DNA from: DATBGS01 sp036557885
Lineage (GTDB): Bacteria; Chloroflexota; Ktedonobacteria; Ktedonobacterales; DATBGS01
Assembly (NCBI GenBank): GCA_036557885.1
Contig: DATBGS010000173.1
Location: 1 to 11,630 of the forward strand
Reading direction: 5' to 3'
Length of the DNA: 11,630 nt
The position numbers and the translations under genes are program-made. Numbering within the stretch: the first letter of the stretch is position 1; each line of letters starts with the position of its first letter. The notes under the pieces were generated by a model. That model did no database searches. It saw only the letters and a list, made by a program, of their open reading frames with translations, and was not told the origin of the DNA. Shown here piece after piece: positions 6,052-11,630 of the stretch.

Positions 6052-9000
6052 ATGGCAAGACAGATTGGCGACCTCCCGCACGCGCTTGACGAAGACGTGG
6101 CGCTGACCCGGCGTCTGGTCGGCAAGCGGCTGGCCGTGTTTCTGGACTACGACGGAACCCTGACGCCCATCCGCGACCGGCCAGAGGAAGCCGTGATCTC
6201 GGAGAGCATGCGGGAGGCAGTACGGCGGCTGGCTGCGCAGGTTCCGGTGTGCGTGGTCAGTGGCCGTGACCGCAAGGTTGTGCAGCAGTTAATGGGCCTG
6301 GATGCCCTGATCGTGGCTGGCGACCACGGGTTCGACATCTGGAGTCCGGCCAGGGGGCCTATCCAGCATGAGGAGGGCGCGTCATTTGCGGGCTTGCTGC
6401 GCGCGATAGAGGCACAACTGCGCACGGAACTGGGTAACGTCCCAGGAGTTCTGCTTGAGCCAAAGATGCGTTCGGTGGCCATCCATTTCCGTCTGGTAGC
6501 AGAAGCGCAGCGCCCCCGCGTCAAGGAGGTCGTGGATGCCATCCTCCGCGAGCACCCGAAGGATCTCAAGGTGACGCCGGGCAAGATGGTCTATGAGATT
6601 CAACCCAACCTGGACTGGAACAAAGGCCAGGCGGTGCTCTATCTGCTCAAGGCGCTGGACCTGGACCGCGATGACGTGGTTCCCCTCTATCTGGGCGATG
6701 ACATCACCGACGAGGACGCCTTCCACGCCCTGGGGGGGCGGGGCATCAGCATCTTCGTAGGCAGCGCCGACGACCCTGAGACCGCCAACCGCACCACCGC
6801 CGCAGACTATGTGCTGAAGTCGGTTGGAGAGGTAGAGGCGTTCCTCCACCAGCTTGCTGCCCTGGCCTCTGCGCAGGGAAAGCCAAAGCCACCCGGCGAG
6901 GCATCTGCATCCACCCCGAAGGAGTGGGCGCTTGCCTACGATTCCTACGAGCCAGAGCAGGAGCGGCTGCGCGAGGTGCTGACCTCCACCGGCAACGGCT
7001 ATTTCTGCACGCGAGGCAGCGCCGAATGGGCCGACGTGGACGACATCCACTATCCCGGCACCTACGCGCATGGCTGCTATAACCGCGAGACGACGATCAT
7101 GGGTGGTCGTCCGGTGCTCAACGAAGATCTGGTGAACCTCCCCAACTGGCTCGTCCTCAAGTTGCGCATCGGCGGCGACGAGCCATACACCCTGAAGAAC
7201 ATCGAGCTTCTGAACTACCGCCACGAATTGGACGTACGCAACGCGACGGTGTTGCGTCGGCTGCGTTTCCGTGACCGCCAGGGTCGCGAAACCACGCTCG
7301 CCAGTCGCCGCTTTGTCAGCATGGCCGATATGCACCTGGCCGCCCTGGAATGGACCATCACCGCCGAGAACTGGTCTGGTCCGGTGGAGGTCATCACCGC
7401 GCTGGACGCTCGCGTCATCAACCAGGGCGTTGCCCGCTATCGGGAGCTAGAAGGCCGCCATCTGCATCCGGTGGCGAGCCGCACGCCCGGCCCAGACACC
7501 ATCTCGCTGATCGCGCGCACGCGCCAGTCCCATATCTACGTGGCCGAGGCCGCCAGAACCCGCGTGTACCGAGAGGCGCGTGAACTAGAGGCCGAGCGCG
7601 GGCTGTATCGCATGGAGGACTACGCCCAGCAGACCTTGAGCTTCGAGCTTCAGCAGGGGCATCCGGCGCGAGTCGAAAAGCTGGTGTCGTTCTACACCTC
7701 GCGTGACGGGGCCATCAACGAGCCGCTGACCAACGCCGAGAAGTCCGTTGGGCGTTTTGGCACCTTCGCGGAGTCTTTCGCCCGCCACCAGGGCGCGTGG
7801 GATGAACTCTGGGAGGCGTGCAACGTTGACGTGCCCAGGGACGAGCGGGTGCAGTTCTTGCTGCGCTTCCACGCCTCCCATCTCCTGCAAGTCTGCTCGC
7901 CGCACACCGCCGATTTGGATGCGGGCGTTCCGGCGCGTGGCCTCAACGGAGAAGCCTATCGCGGGCACGTCTTCTGGGATGAACTCTACATCTATCCCTT
8001 CTTGAACTTCCGCCTGCCGAAGATCACGCGGGGCCTCCTGCTCTATCGCTACCGCAGGCTCGATGAGGCTCGCGCCCTGGCGCGTGAAGCGGGCTATCGC
8101 GGCGCGATGTATCCCTGGCAGAGCGGCAGCGATGGCAAAGAAGAGACGCAGGTCGTGCATCTCAACCCGCGTTCGGGCCTGTGGGAGCCGGACTTGAGCC
8201 GCAACCAGCGCCACGTCAGCGCGGCCATTTTCTATACCATCTGGCACTACCTCCAGGCGACGGGCGATACCGACTTCCTGCTTGGACCAGGTGCCGAGAT
8301 GCTGCTGGAGATTGCCCGGTTCTGGGCCAGCATCGCGCATTTCAACCCGCAGCGAGGCCGCTACGAGATTCATGGCGTCATGGGGCCAGATGAGTTCCAT
8401 GAGAAGTACCCCGACTCTGCTGAGCCAGGCTTACGCAACAATGCGTACACCAATGTGATGGTCGCCTGGATTGCCGACGTTGCGGGCAAGCTGCTCGATC
8501 TGCTCCCAGAGCGGCGCCGCCGGTCCCTCTGGCAGCGGCTTGCCCTCACCAGCCAGGAGATCGAAACCTGGAAGGAGATGAGCCGCAAGATGCATGTTCC
8601 CTTCCTGGCGGATGGCATCATCAGCCAGTTCGAGGGCTGGGAGCACCTGGAGGAACTGGACTGGGATGCCTATCGCCAGAAGTACGGCAACATCCAGCGG
8701 CTCGACCGCATCCTGCGGGCGGAGGGCAAGGAGCCAGACCGCTACAAGCTCTCGAAGCAGGCGGATACGGTGCTGTTGTTCTACCTGTTTCGGCAGGACG
8801 AACTGAAGCAGATCTTCGAGCGCCTGGGCTACTCGTTCACGCCAGAGACGCTGCGCCAGACGGTTGCCTATTATGATGCGCGCACCTCGCACGGGTCCAC
8901 CCTGAGCTTTGTGGCCTATGCCGGGGTCTACGCGGAGATGGACCTGAAGACCTCCTGGGAGCGCTTCATGGTGGCGTTGGAGAGCGACATCCGCGACGTG

Positions 9001-9105
9001 CAGGGCGGCACCACCGCCGAGGGCATCCACATGGGCGTGATGGCGGGGACGCTGGACCTGATGCAGCGCAGCTATCTGGGCGAGAGCTACACCCTCGCCC
9101 TCTGA
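6052..9105 (+). CDS. Fused trehalose-6-phosphate phosphatase (OtsB) and GH65 glycoside phosphorylase-like enzyme
   Basis: 1017 aa, uninterrupted. Residues ~25-270 form a HAD-type trehalose-6-phosphatase: LDYDGTLTPI with nucleophile D32 and acid D34, VVSGRD, and the metal-binding YLGDDITDED (D216, D217, D220). A Pro/Ala-rich linker (~275-290) leads to a GH65 domain (~295-1017): the beta-sandwich part (STGNGYFCTRGS and on), then the (alpha/alpha)6 barrel with YPWQSGSDGKEE (687-698), GVMGPDEFHE (775-784, E781 as expected catalytic acid), KQADTVLL, and the phosphate-binding-type HGSTLS (947-952). GH65 includes inverting trehalose, maltose and kojibiose phosphorylases that release beta-glucose-1-P; retention of HGST-S argues for phosphorolysis over hydrolysis. 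The architecture recalls mycobacterial OtsB1 (Rv2006) without its N-terminal beta-phosphoglucomutase domain, which here follows as a separate gene after 30 bp. No signal peptide, so cytoplasmic. A weak ribosome binding site (AGGTGG) precedes ATG 6052. The exact substrate is inferred, not shown. Confidence 0.93.
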   Translation: MARQIGDLPHALDEDVALTRRLVGKRLAVFLDYDGTLTPIRDRPEEAVISESMREAVRRLAAQVPVCVVSGRDRKVVQQLMGLDALIVAGDHGFDIWSPARGPIQHEEGASFAGLLRAIEAQLRTELGNVPGVLLEPKMRSVAIHFRLVAEAQRPRVKEVVDAILREHPKDLKVTPGKMVYEIQPNLDWNKGQAVLYLLKALDLDRDDVVPLYLGDDITDEDAFHALGGRGISIFVGSADDPETANRTTAADYVLKSVGEVEAFLHQLAALASAQGKPKPPGEASASTPKEWALAYDSYEPEQERLREVLTSTGNGYFCTRGSAEWADVDDIHYPGTYAHGCYNRETTIMGGRPVLNEDLVNLPNWLVLKLRIGGDEPYTLKNIELLNYRHELDVRNATVLRRLRFRDRQGRETTLASRRFVSMADMHLAALEWTITAENWSGPVEVITALDARVINQGVARYRELEGRHLHPVASRTPGPDTISLIARTRQSHIYVAEAARTRVYREARELEAERGLYRMEDYAQQTLSFELQQGHPARVEKLVSFYTSRDGAINEPLTNAEKSVGRFGTFAESFARHQGAWDELWEACNVDVPRDERVQFLLRFHASHLLQVCSPHTADLDAGVPARGLNGEAYRGHVFWDELYIYPFLNFRLPKITRGLLLYRYRRLDEARALAREAGYRGAMYPWQSGSDGKEETQVVHLNPRSGLWEPDLSRNQRHVSAAIFYTIWHYLQATGDTDFLLGPGAEMLLEIARFWASIAHFNPQRGRYEIHGVMGPDEFHEKYPDSAEPGLRNNAYTNVMVAWIADVAGKLLDLLPERRRRSLWQRLALTSQEIETWKEMSRKMHVPFLADGIISQFEGWEHLEELDWDAYRQKYGNIQRLDRILRAEGKEPDRYKLSKQADTVLLFYLFRQDELKQIFERLGYSFTPETLRQTVAYYDARTSHGSTLSFVAYAGVYAEMDLKTSWERFMVALESDIRDVQGGTTAEGIHMGVMAGTLDLMQRSYLGESYTLAL

Positions 9106-9135
9106 AGCAGCATCCAGGCAGAGGAGCACACGAGC

Positions 9136-9270
9136 ATGAACACACCAAAGGCAATCACCTTTGATCTTGATGGTGTCCTCACCGACACCTCAGAGTACCA
9201 TTATCAAGCCTGGAAACATCTGGCGGAGCAGAGCATTTTTCGCAATCAGTTCAGACTTACTCCGAACTAG
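9136..9270 (+). pseudogene. pgmB: Beta-phosphoglucomutase, N-terminal stub cut by the TnpB element
   Basis: ATG 9136 follows GAGGAG with ten bases between, 30 bp after the GH65 gene, so the two formed an operon. The first 32 residues fit HAD-type beta-phosphoglucomutase: FDLDGVLTDTSEYHYQAWK, with nucleophile Asp and the +2 Asp (D10, D12) and the usual E/H-Y-x-A-W-K cap start. After about base 9231 homology ends and the frame runs 12 unrelated codons to TAG 9268-9270. The full enzyme is ~220 aa and would turn beta-glucose-1-P from the GH65 reaction into glucose-6-P. The rest of it is not found on the far side of the inserted element. Confidence 0.85.
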
Positions 9271-9425
9271 ATCAGCGAGGGTGGTAAGGAAGAAAGAAGA
9301 ACACTCAGGCTTAGCCCAAGAACTCAACCGCTGGCGAACGCGCTGAGCGCAGCGGTTGCGCAGATGCTTGAATACAAGAAGGAGCTGAGACTCTCCCCCT
9401 TAAAAGGGGGGAGGTTCTTGGAGGT
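9232..9425 (-). ncRNA. Candidate omega (reRNA) guide RNA of the TnpB element
   Basis: On the - strand, 3' of and overlapping the tnpB end, the DNA can fold as a three-way junction. The outer stem is 9316-9323 with 9414-9421 (CCAAGAAC/GTTCTTGG, 8 bp). The first inner hairpin is 9326-9333 with 9350-9357 (AACCGCTG/CAGCGGTT, 8 bp), with GCGC-TGA-GCGC at its top. The second is 9393-9399 with 9407-9413 (CTCCCCC/GGGGGAG), whose loop holds the tnpB stop codon. TnpB omega RNAs come from just this position, with the guide supplied by DNA beyond the right end. Its true 5' end probably lies further inside tnpB. The structure is seen; the function is inferred from family knowledge. Confidence 0.55.
9248..9268 (-). 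repeat. Subterminal palindrome at the right end of the TnpB element
   Basis: AGTTCAGA (9248-9255), loop CTTAC (9256-9260), TCCGAACT (9261-9268): an 8-bp stem with one G-T wobble when read on the - strand. It lies ~17 bases inside the inferred end, as expected of the hairpins that Y1 transposases recognise in IS200/IS605 ends. Confidence 0.6.
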
Positions 9426-11013
9426 GTGCCAACTCCTCCTGGCTCTCCTCAAGCGAACCAGGCCCTCGTTGGGCACCAGCAAGACTTTGGGGCAGATGCG
9501 CTCTGGCACGGGGAATACCCATGCTTTGGGGCAAGACCTGCCCCGCATTCGCGCGTTGGATGTTTACCTCTATTGCTGCCCGCAAGCGCGTCTCCGCACT
9601 CTCCCAGGTGTGCTGGGCAATAGAGGGAACAAGGGTCTTGAGATCCAGATGGCAGGCAAGAAATGCACTGTACAGGTCACGTTGCACCGGCCCAATGCCA
9701 CAAGCGCACGCATGCCAACGCTCTGAGAGCGGCTTCTTGACCAGGGTACCACAGCCATGACAGAGTTGGGAGAGTCGGGTCGAGCGCGTGGGCACTTCAT
9801 GCAGGATGCCGCCCGTGCTTGCAACGGTGCGTCTCAACAGTGCTATGAACATCCCTGGAGCACGAAGTCCAATGCTTTTGCCGTACTGTTTCTGCCAGGC
9901 GCGGTACGAGAGTTTCTCGATAATGATGGTAGTGCCTGTCGCTGCCACTTCGTGTACCAGCTTGCCATGCAGACTCTTGCGATGGGCGGCCAGTTTCCGT
10001 TCCTGGCTTGCCAGCCGTTGCCGCGTGGCCTTATATCCCTGGCTGTCATGCCACGCCAGACACCCCTTCTTGCACCGGCCTTGTTCATCATAGTTCTGTG
10101 GGTTGTTGGCGCGACGCTGCCGATTAAGTTTCCTCTGCAAACGCCGTTTCGCGTGGATGTTGGGCGCAAGTTCGGCACAGAAGGTTTCCAGGCGGGCTGC
10201 CCCCTGGTGGGGCACCAGGGCAAGCGTGGATGGACCAAGATCAAGCCCAACCAGCTCTTTGCCGACTAGATGTTTGGGTTTCTGATAGGGGACACCCTCC
10301 AACGCTAACTGTGCGTAGTAGCGATACCCCTCCCGGCTTGTACCCTGGGCACGCGGGCTAGAAGCCTTGCGTCGCAACAGGCGCGTGTATTTGATACGGT
10401 GCTGGAGGCCATGACAGACCACCGGGTCGTGCCAGTCAATCAGGGCAGGTATCCGCTCTTTGCCCCACACAAGCCAACCAGTATTCCCGTCTTCAGGGGC
10501 TTGCAGGACAAAGCGAATCCCCGTTCGGTTTGTTTTGCCTTCCAGACTCTCCAGCCCGCGCCCCTGGCTCTTGAAACGCACCCGCCTCGCCTGACCGATG
10601 CAGACACGATTGGCGGCGCGATAGGCGCGGGTGGCAAGCGTTTGGGCGGTGTTAGCATCGAGATGGGTAGCAATCCAGGTCGTATTGGCGCGTGTCGCAA
10701 AGAGGTGCAAGGCGTACTCGCTGAAACCATGCGCTTGACGCAGCGCAGAGAAGGCCGCACGTCGGGCCTGCGGCTCGGAGCGAGGAAGGGTTCGCGCCTG
10801 CTGCCAAAGCGGGTCAACCCACATGCCGTGCAAGCGCTTCATTGCTTCACAGAGGAGGGCGTTGTACAGATGGCGAGCCGCCTCAAAATGTCCGTGCAGA
10901 TGTTTTGCCTGCTGGCTATTCACCTGTAAGGGCAGTTCCAGCAGGAAGGTGGGCGTTCTCTTCCGTGTTACCCGCGCTTGTTCTGCTGTTTGACGGCTTC
11001 GCTGAGCAACCAT
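9400..11013 (-). CDS. tnpB: TnpB, RNA-guided RuvC nuclease of an IS200/IS605-type element
   Basis: 537 aa, longer than the ~400 aa of typical TnpB. ATG 11013 is preceded by GGAG five bases upstream. N-terminal half: a wedge/helical region (residues ~20-250) with the usual start AARHLYNALL. RuvC: D258 in GLDLGPSTLAL, a bridge-like Arg/Lys-rich helix at ~288-345, E366 in IIIEKLSY, a zinc finger C418-x2-C421 and C436-x-C438, and D446 in RDLYSA. All three acidic catalytic residues are present, so this is not a dead repressor-type TnpB. The extra length lies in the N-terminal half and in a ~90-residue C-terminal tail (~450-537) past the last RuvC motif, part of which overlaps the candidate guide RNA. 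The gene starts inside the upstream ribbon-helix-helix gene (46-bp overlap), so translation is probably coupled. TnpB cuts the empty donor site and so helps the element persist. Confidence 0.92.
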   Translation of the reverse strand: MVAQRSRQTAEQARVTRKRTPTFLLELPLQVNSQQAKHLHGHFEAARHLYNALLCEAMKRLHGMWVDPLWQQARTLPRSEPQARRAAFSALRQAHGFSEYALHLFATRANTTWIATHLDANTAQTLATRAYRAANRVCIGQARRVRFKSQGRGLESLEGKTNRTGIRFVLQAPEDGNTGWLVWGKERIPALIDWHDPVVCHGLQHRIKYTRLLRRKASSPRAQGTSREGYRYYAQLALEGVPYQKPKHLVGKELVGLDLGPSTLALVPHQGAARLETFCAELAPNIHAKRRLQRKLNRQRRANNPQNYDEQGRCKKGCLAWHDSQGYKATRQRLASQERKLAAHRKSLHGKLVHEVAATGTTIIIEKLSYRAWQKQYGKSIGLRAPGMFIALLRRTVASTGGILHEVPTRSTRLSQLCHGCGTLVKKPLSERWHACACGIGPVQRDLYSAFLACHLDLKTLVPSIAQHTWESAETRLRAAIEVNIQRANAGQVLPQSMGIPRARAHLPQSLAGAQRGPGSLEESQEELAHLQEPPPF

Positions 11014-11126
11014 ACCATCTCCATGTTGACCGAACGCGCATGCTGCTCCGCCAACTGCTCAATGGCCTCAAGCAGTTCCGGCGGAATCCGCACATGGATG
11101 TCTCGCATCGGTTTTTTCTGTTTCAT
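10968..11126 (-). CDS. Ribbon-helix-helix (Arc/MetJ-type) small DNA-binding protein
   Basis: 52 aa from ATG 11126. It shows the ribbon-helix-helix pattern: DIHVRIPPELLEAIEQLAEQ (beta strand with alternating residues, then helix A) and SVNMEMVWLLSEAVK (helix B, with the usual S-x-N-x-x-x-V-x-L-L layout). Such proteins bind operators as dimers through the strand, so self-repression of this promoter or of tnpB is plausible. An in-frame ATG at 11156 would add ten residues, but it lies inside the predicted promoter and ahead of its start point. I therefore prefer 11126, which would give a nearly leaderless mRNA. Its 3' end overlaps the tnpB start by 46 bp, so the two form an operon within the element. 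The fold call is confident; the target is not known. Confidence 0.75.
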   Translation of the reverse strand: MKQKKPMRDIHVRIPPELLEAIEQLAEQHARSVNMEMVWLLSEAVKQQNKRG

Positions 11127-11133
11127 AGGGAGT

Positions 11134-11163
11134 AATATACACCAGAAATACTCCATAGGTCAA
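11134..11163 (-). promoter_or_regulatory. Promoter of the ribbon-helix-helix/tnpB operon
   Basis: On the - strand: TTGACC (11158-11163), an 18-bp spacer, TATATT (11134-11139). Initiation ~7 bases later falls at or next to ATG 11126, with no Shine-Dalgarno between, which points to leaderless translation. Confidence 0.6.
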
Positions 11164-11171
11164 GAGGGAGG

Positions 11172-11238
11172 GCGCGGCTTCCTCCCCGGCTTCAAAGCGC
11201 GGAGCTTCCGCCGCGCACGTCTCTGTGAACTACTTCAC
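11172..11238. repeat. Hairpin-rich segment, probable left end of the TnpB element
   Basis: The outer arms GCGCGGC (11172-11178) and GCCGCGC (11210-11216) pair perfectly. Within them CTCC (11182-11185) pairs with GGAG (11201-11204) as part of an imperfect inner hairpin. A separate small palindrome, GTGAA-CTAC-TTCAC, follows at 11225-11238. These lie just upstream of the operon promoter, where the left end of an IS200/IS605 element is expected. Which one marks the boundary cannot be told. Confidence 0.5.
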
Positions 11239-11375
11239 CAAAGGCTCACTTTCTATAGCGAGATGAGGTGCCTGGAGCAGGCGAGTGTGCTGATGCTTTC
11301 CTATTTTAGCCGCTTCACAGGCGCCTGTGCAGGGAGAAGAAACAGGTTTCAAACGAGAACTATTGAACGGATATT

Positions 11376-11630
11376 CTAAGTAGCCACTACAAGGGATCTG
11401 TCGAGTTGACGTGTGAGCTGATAAACCACTTCCAGCCCAGGGGTGGGCACATCCCTCCTACGACCCATCTCGATCACCGAACCGACCAACGCCTCGACTT
11501 CCAGCGGACGGCCTGCCTCCACGTCCTGAAGCATGGAAGTTCGGTGATTGCCGACGCGAGCTGCACCCTCCAGGCGCCGATCGACGCCGATGTCAGGGTG
11601 GAGGCCATACGCCCTTCCCACGGCTTCCAC
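11376..11630 (-). CDS. panE: 2-dehydropantoate (ketopantoate) 2-reductase, C-terminal domain, cut by the window edge
   Basis: The frame runs from the window edge to TAG at 11376-11378. The 84 residues seen are the ApbA_C helical domain: NHRTSMLQDVEAGRPLEVEALVGSVIEMGRR, then VPTPGLEVVYQL, matching the family's H-x-T-S-M-L-Q-D, G-R-x-x-E-x-x-x-L-x-G and V-P-T-P signatures. The enzyme reduces ketopantoate to pantoate with NADPH in CoA synthesis. Many members of this domain family in accessory regions are of unknown substrate, so the exact reaction is not certain. The NADP-binding N-terminal half lies outside the window. The GTG at the edge is not the real start. Confidence 0.85.
   Translation of the reverse strand: MEAVGRAYGLHPDIGVDRRLEGAARVGNHRTSMLQDVEAGRPLEVEALVGSVIEMGRRRDVPTPGLEVVYQLTRQLDRSLVVAT

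Larger units (their letters stand above)
9232..11240 (-). mobile_element. TnpB-only IS200/IS605-like (IS1341-type) element
   Basis: The element reads on the - strand: structured left end (about 11172-11238), ribbon-helix-helix gene, tnpB, candidate omega RNA, then a right-end palindrome (9248-9268) close to the point where beta-phosphoglucomutase homology stops (~9231). There is no tnpA (Y1 transposase), so movement would need one supplied in trans. No target duplication is expected for this family. The right boundary is supported to within a few bases by the interrupted gene. The left boundary is a guess from the last hairpin. Confidence 0.6.

Noticed and set aside
6382..7335. 317-aa frame on the - strand over the OtsB/GH65 join
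   Set aside because: Antisense shadow of a gene with clear HAD and GH65 motifs.
7585..8400. 271-aa frame on the - strand inside the GH65 domain
   Set aside because: Opposite strand shows uninterrupted GH65 catalytic motifs; no domain in the shadow frame.
8431..9129. 232-aa frame on the - strand over the GH65 3' end
   Set aside because: His/Leu/Gln-rich antisense shadow with no ribosome binding site or family.
9757..10269. 170-aa frame on the + strand inside tnpB
   Set aside because: The - strand reading has RuvC residues and zinc-finger cysteines in order; the + frame shows no domain.
1..11630. CRISPR array, tRNA or rRNA
   Set aside because: No regularly spaced direct repeats and no tRNA-like cloverleaf or rRNA segment was seen while reading the window.

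Overview
The window is GC-rich bacterial chromosome of accessory character. Two intact or near-intact regions sit among several broken genes. The gene mix (a CHAT-domain protein beside an OmpR-like winged-helix protein, an OtsB-GH65 fusion with a beta-phosphoglucomutase, phosphoketolase, and a stand-alone TnpB element) would fit a Ktedonobacteria-like member of Chloroflexota. That placement is inferred from gene content only; there is no rRNA or other marker here.

Region 1 (1-1720) looks like a signalling or regulatory neighbourhood. It holds the C-terminal tail of a CHAT-domain protein (+), a winged-helix regulator converging on it (-) and overlapping its 3' end, and a divergent unrecognised 226-aa protein (+) with a very good promoter. 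A strong inverted repeat lies inside the 3' part of the winged-helix gene.

Region 2 (1720-4197) is a graveyard. It holds a small helix-turn-helix ORF that is probably a recombinase or transposase remnant (-), a perfect 8-bp terminator hairpin, the C-terminal third of a P1B-3-type (CopB-like) metal ATPase, an orphan terminator pointing left, and an IS1-like transposase fragment (-).

Region 3 (4198-9270) is a decaying carbon-metabolism cluster on the + strand: a short-chain dehydrogenase broken by one frameshift and one nonsense codon, an internal slice of phosphoketolase, an intact 1017-aa fusion of trehalose-6-phosphate phosphatase with a GH65 phosphorylase-like enzyme, and the first ~32 codons of a beta-phosphoglucomutase. 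If intact, the route would be trehalose-6-P to trehalose, then phosphorolysis to beta-glucose-1-P, then glucose-6-P, with phosphoketolase further down. Only the fusion enzyme survives.

Region 4 (about 9232-11240) is a TnpB-only element of the IS200/IS605 (IS1341-like) type on the - strand, inserted in the beta-phosphoglucomutase gene. It has an apparently leaderless ribbon-helix-helix gene overlapping tnpB by 46 bp, an intact D/E/D RuvC TnpB, a three-way-junction RNA fold over the tnpB stop codon (candidate omega RNA), and a subterminal palindrome at the right end. The rest of beta-phosphoglucomutase is not found past the left end, so the locus was also rearranged. The window closes with the C-terminal domain of a ketopantoate reductase (-), cut by the window edge.
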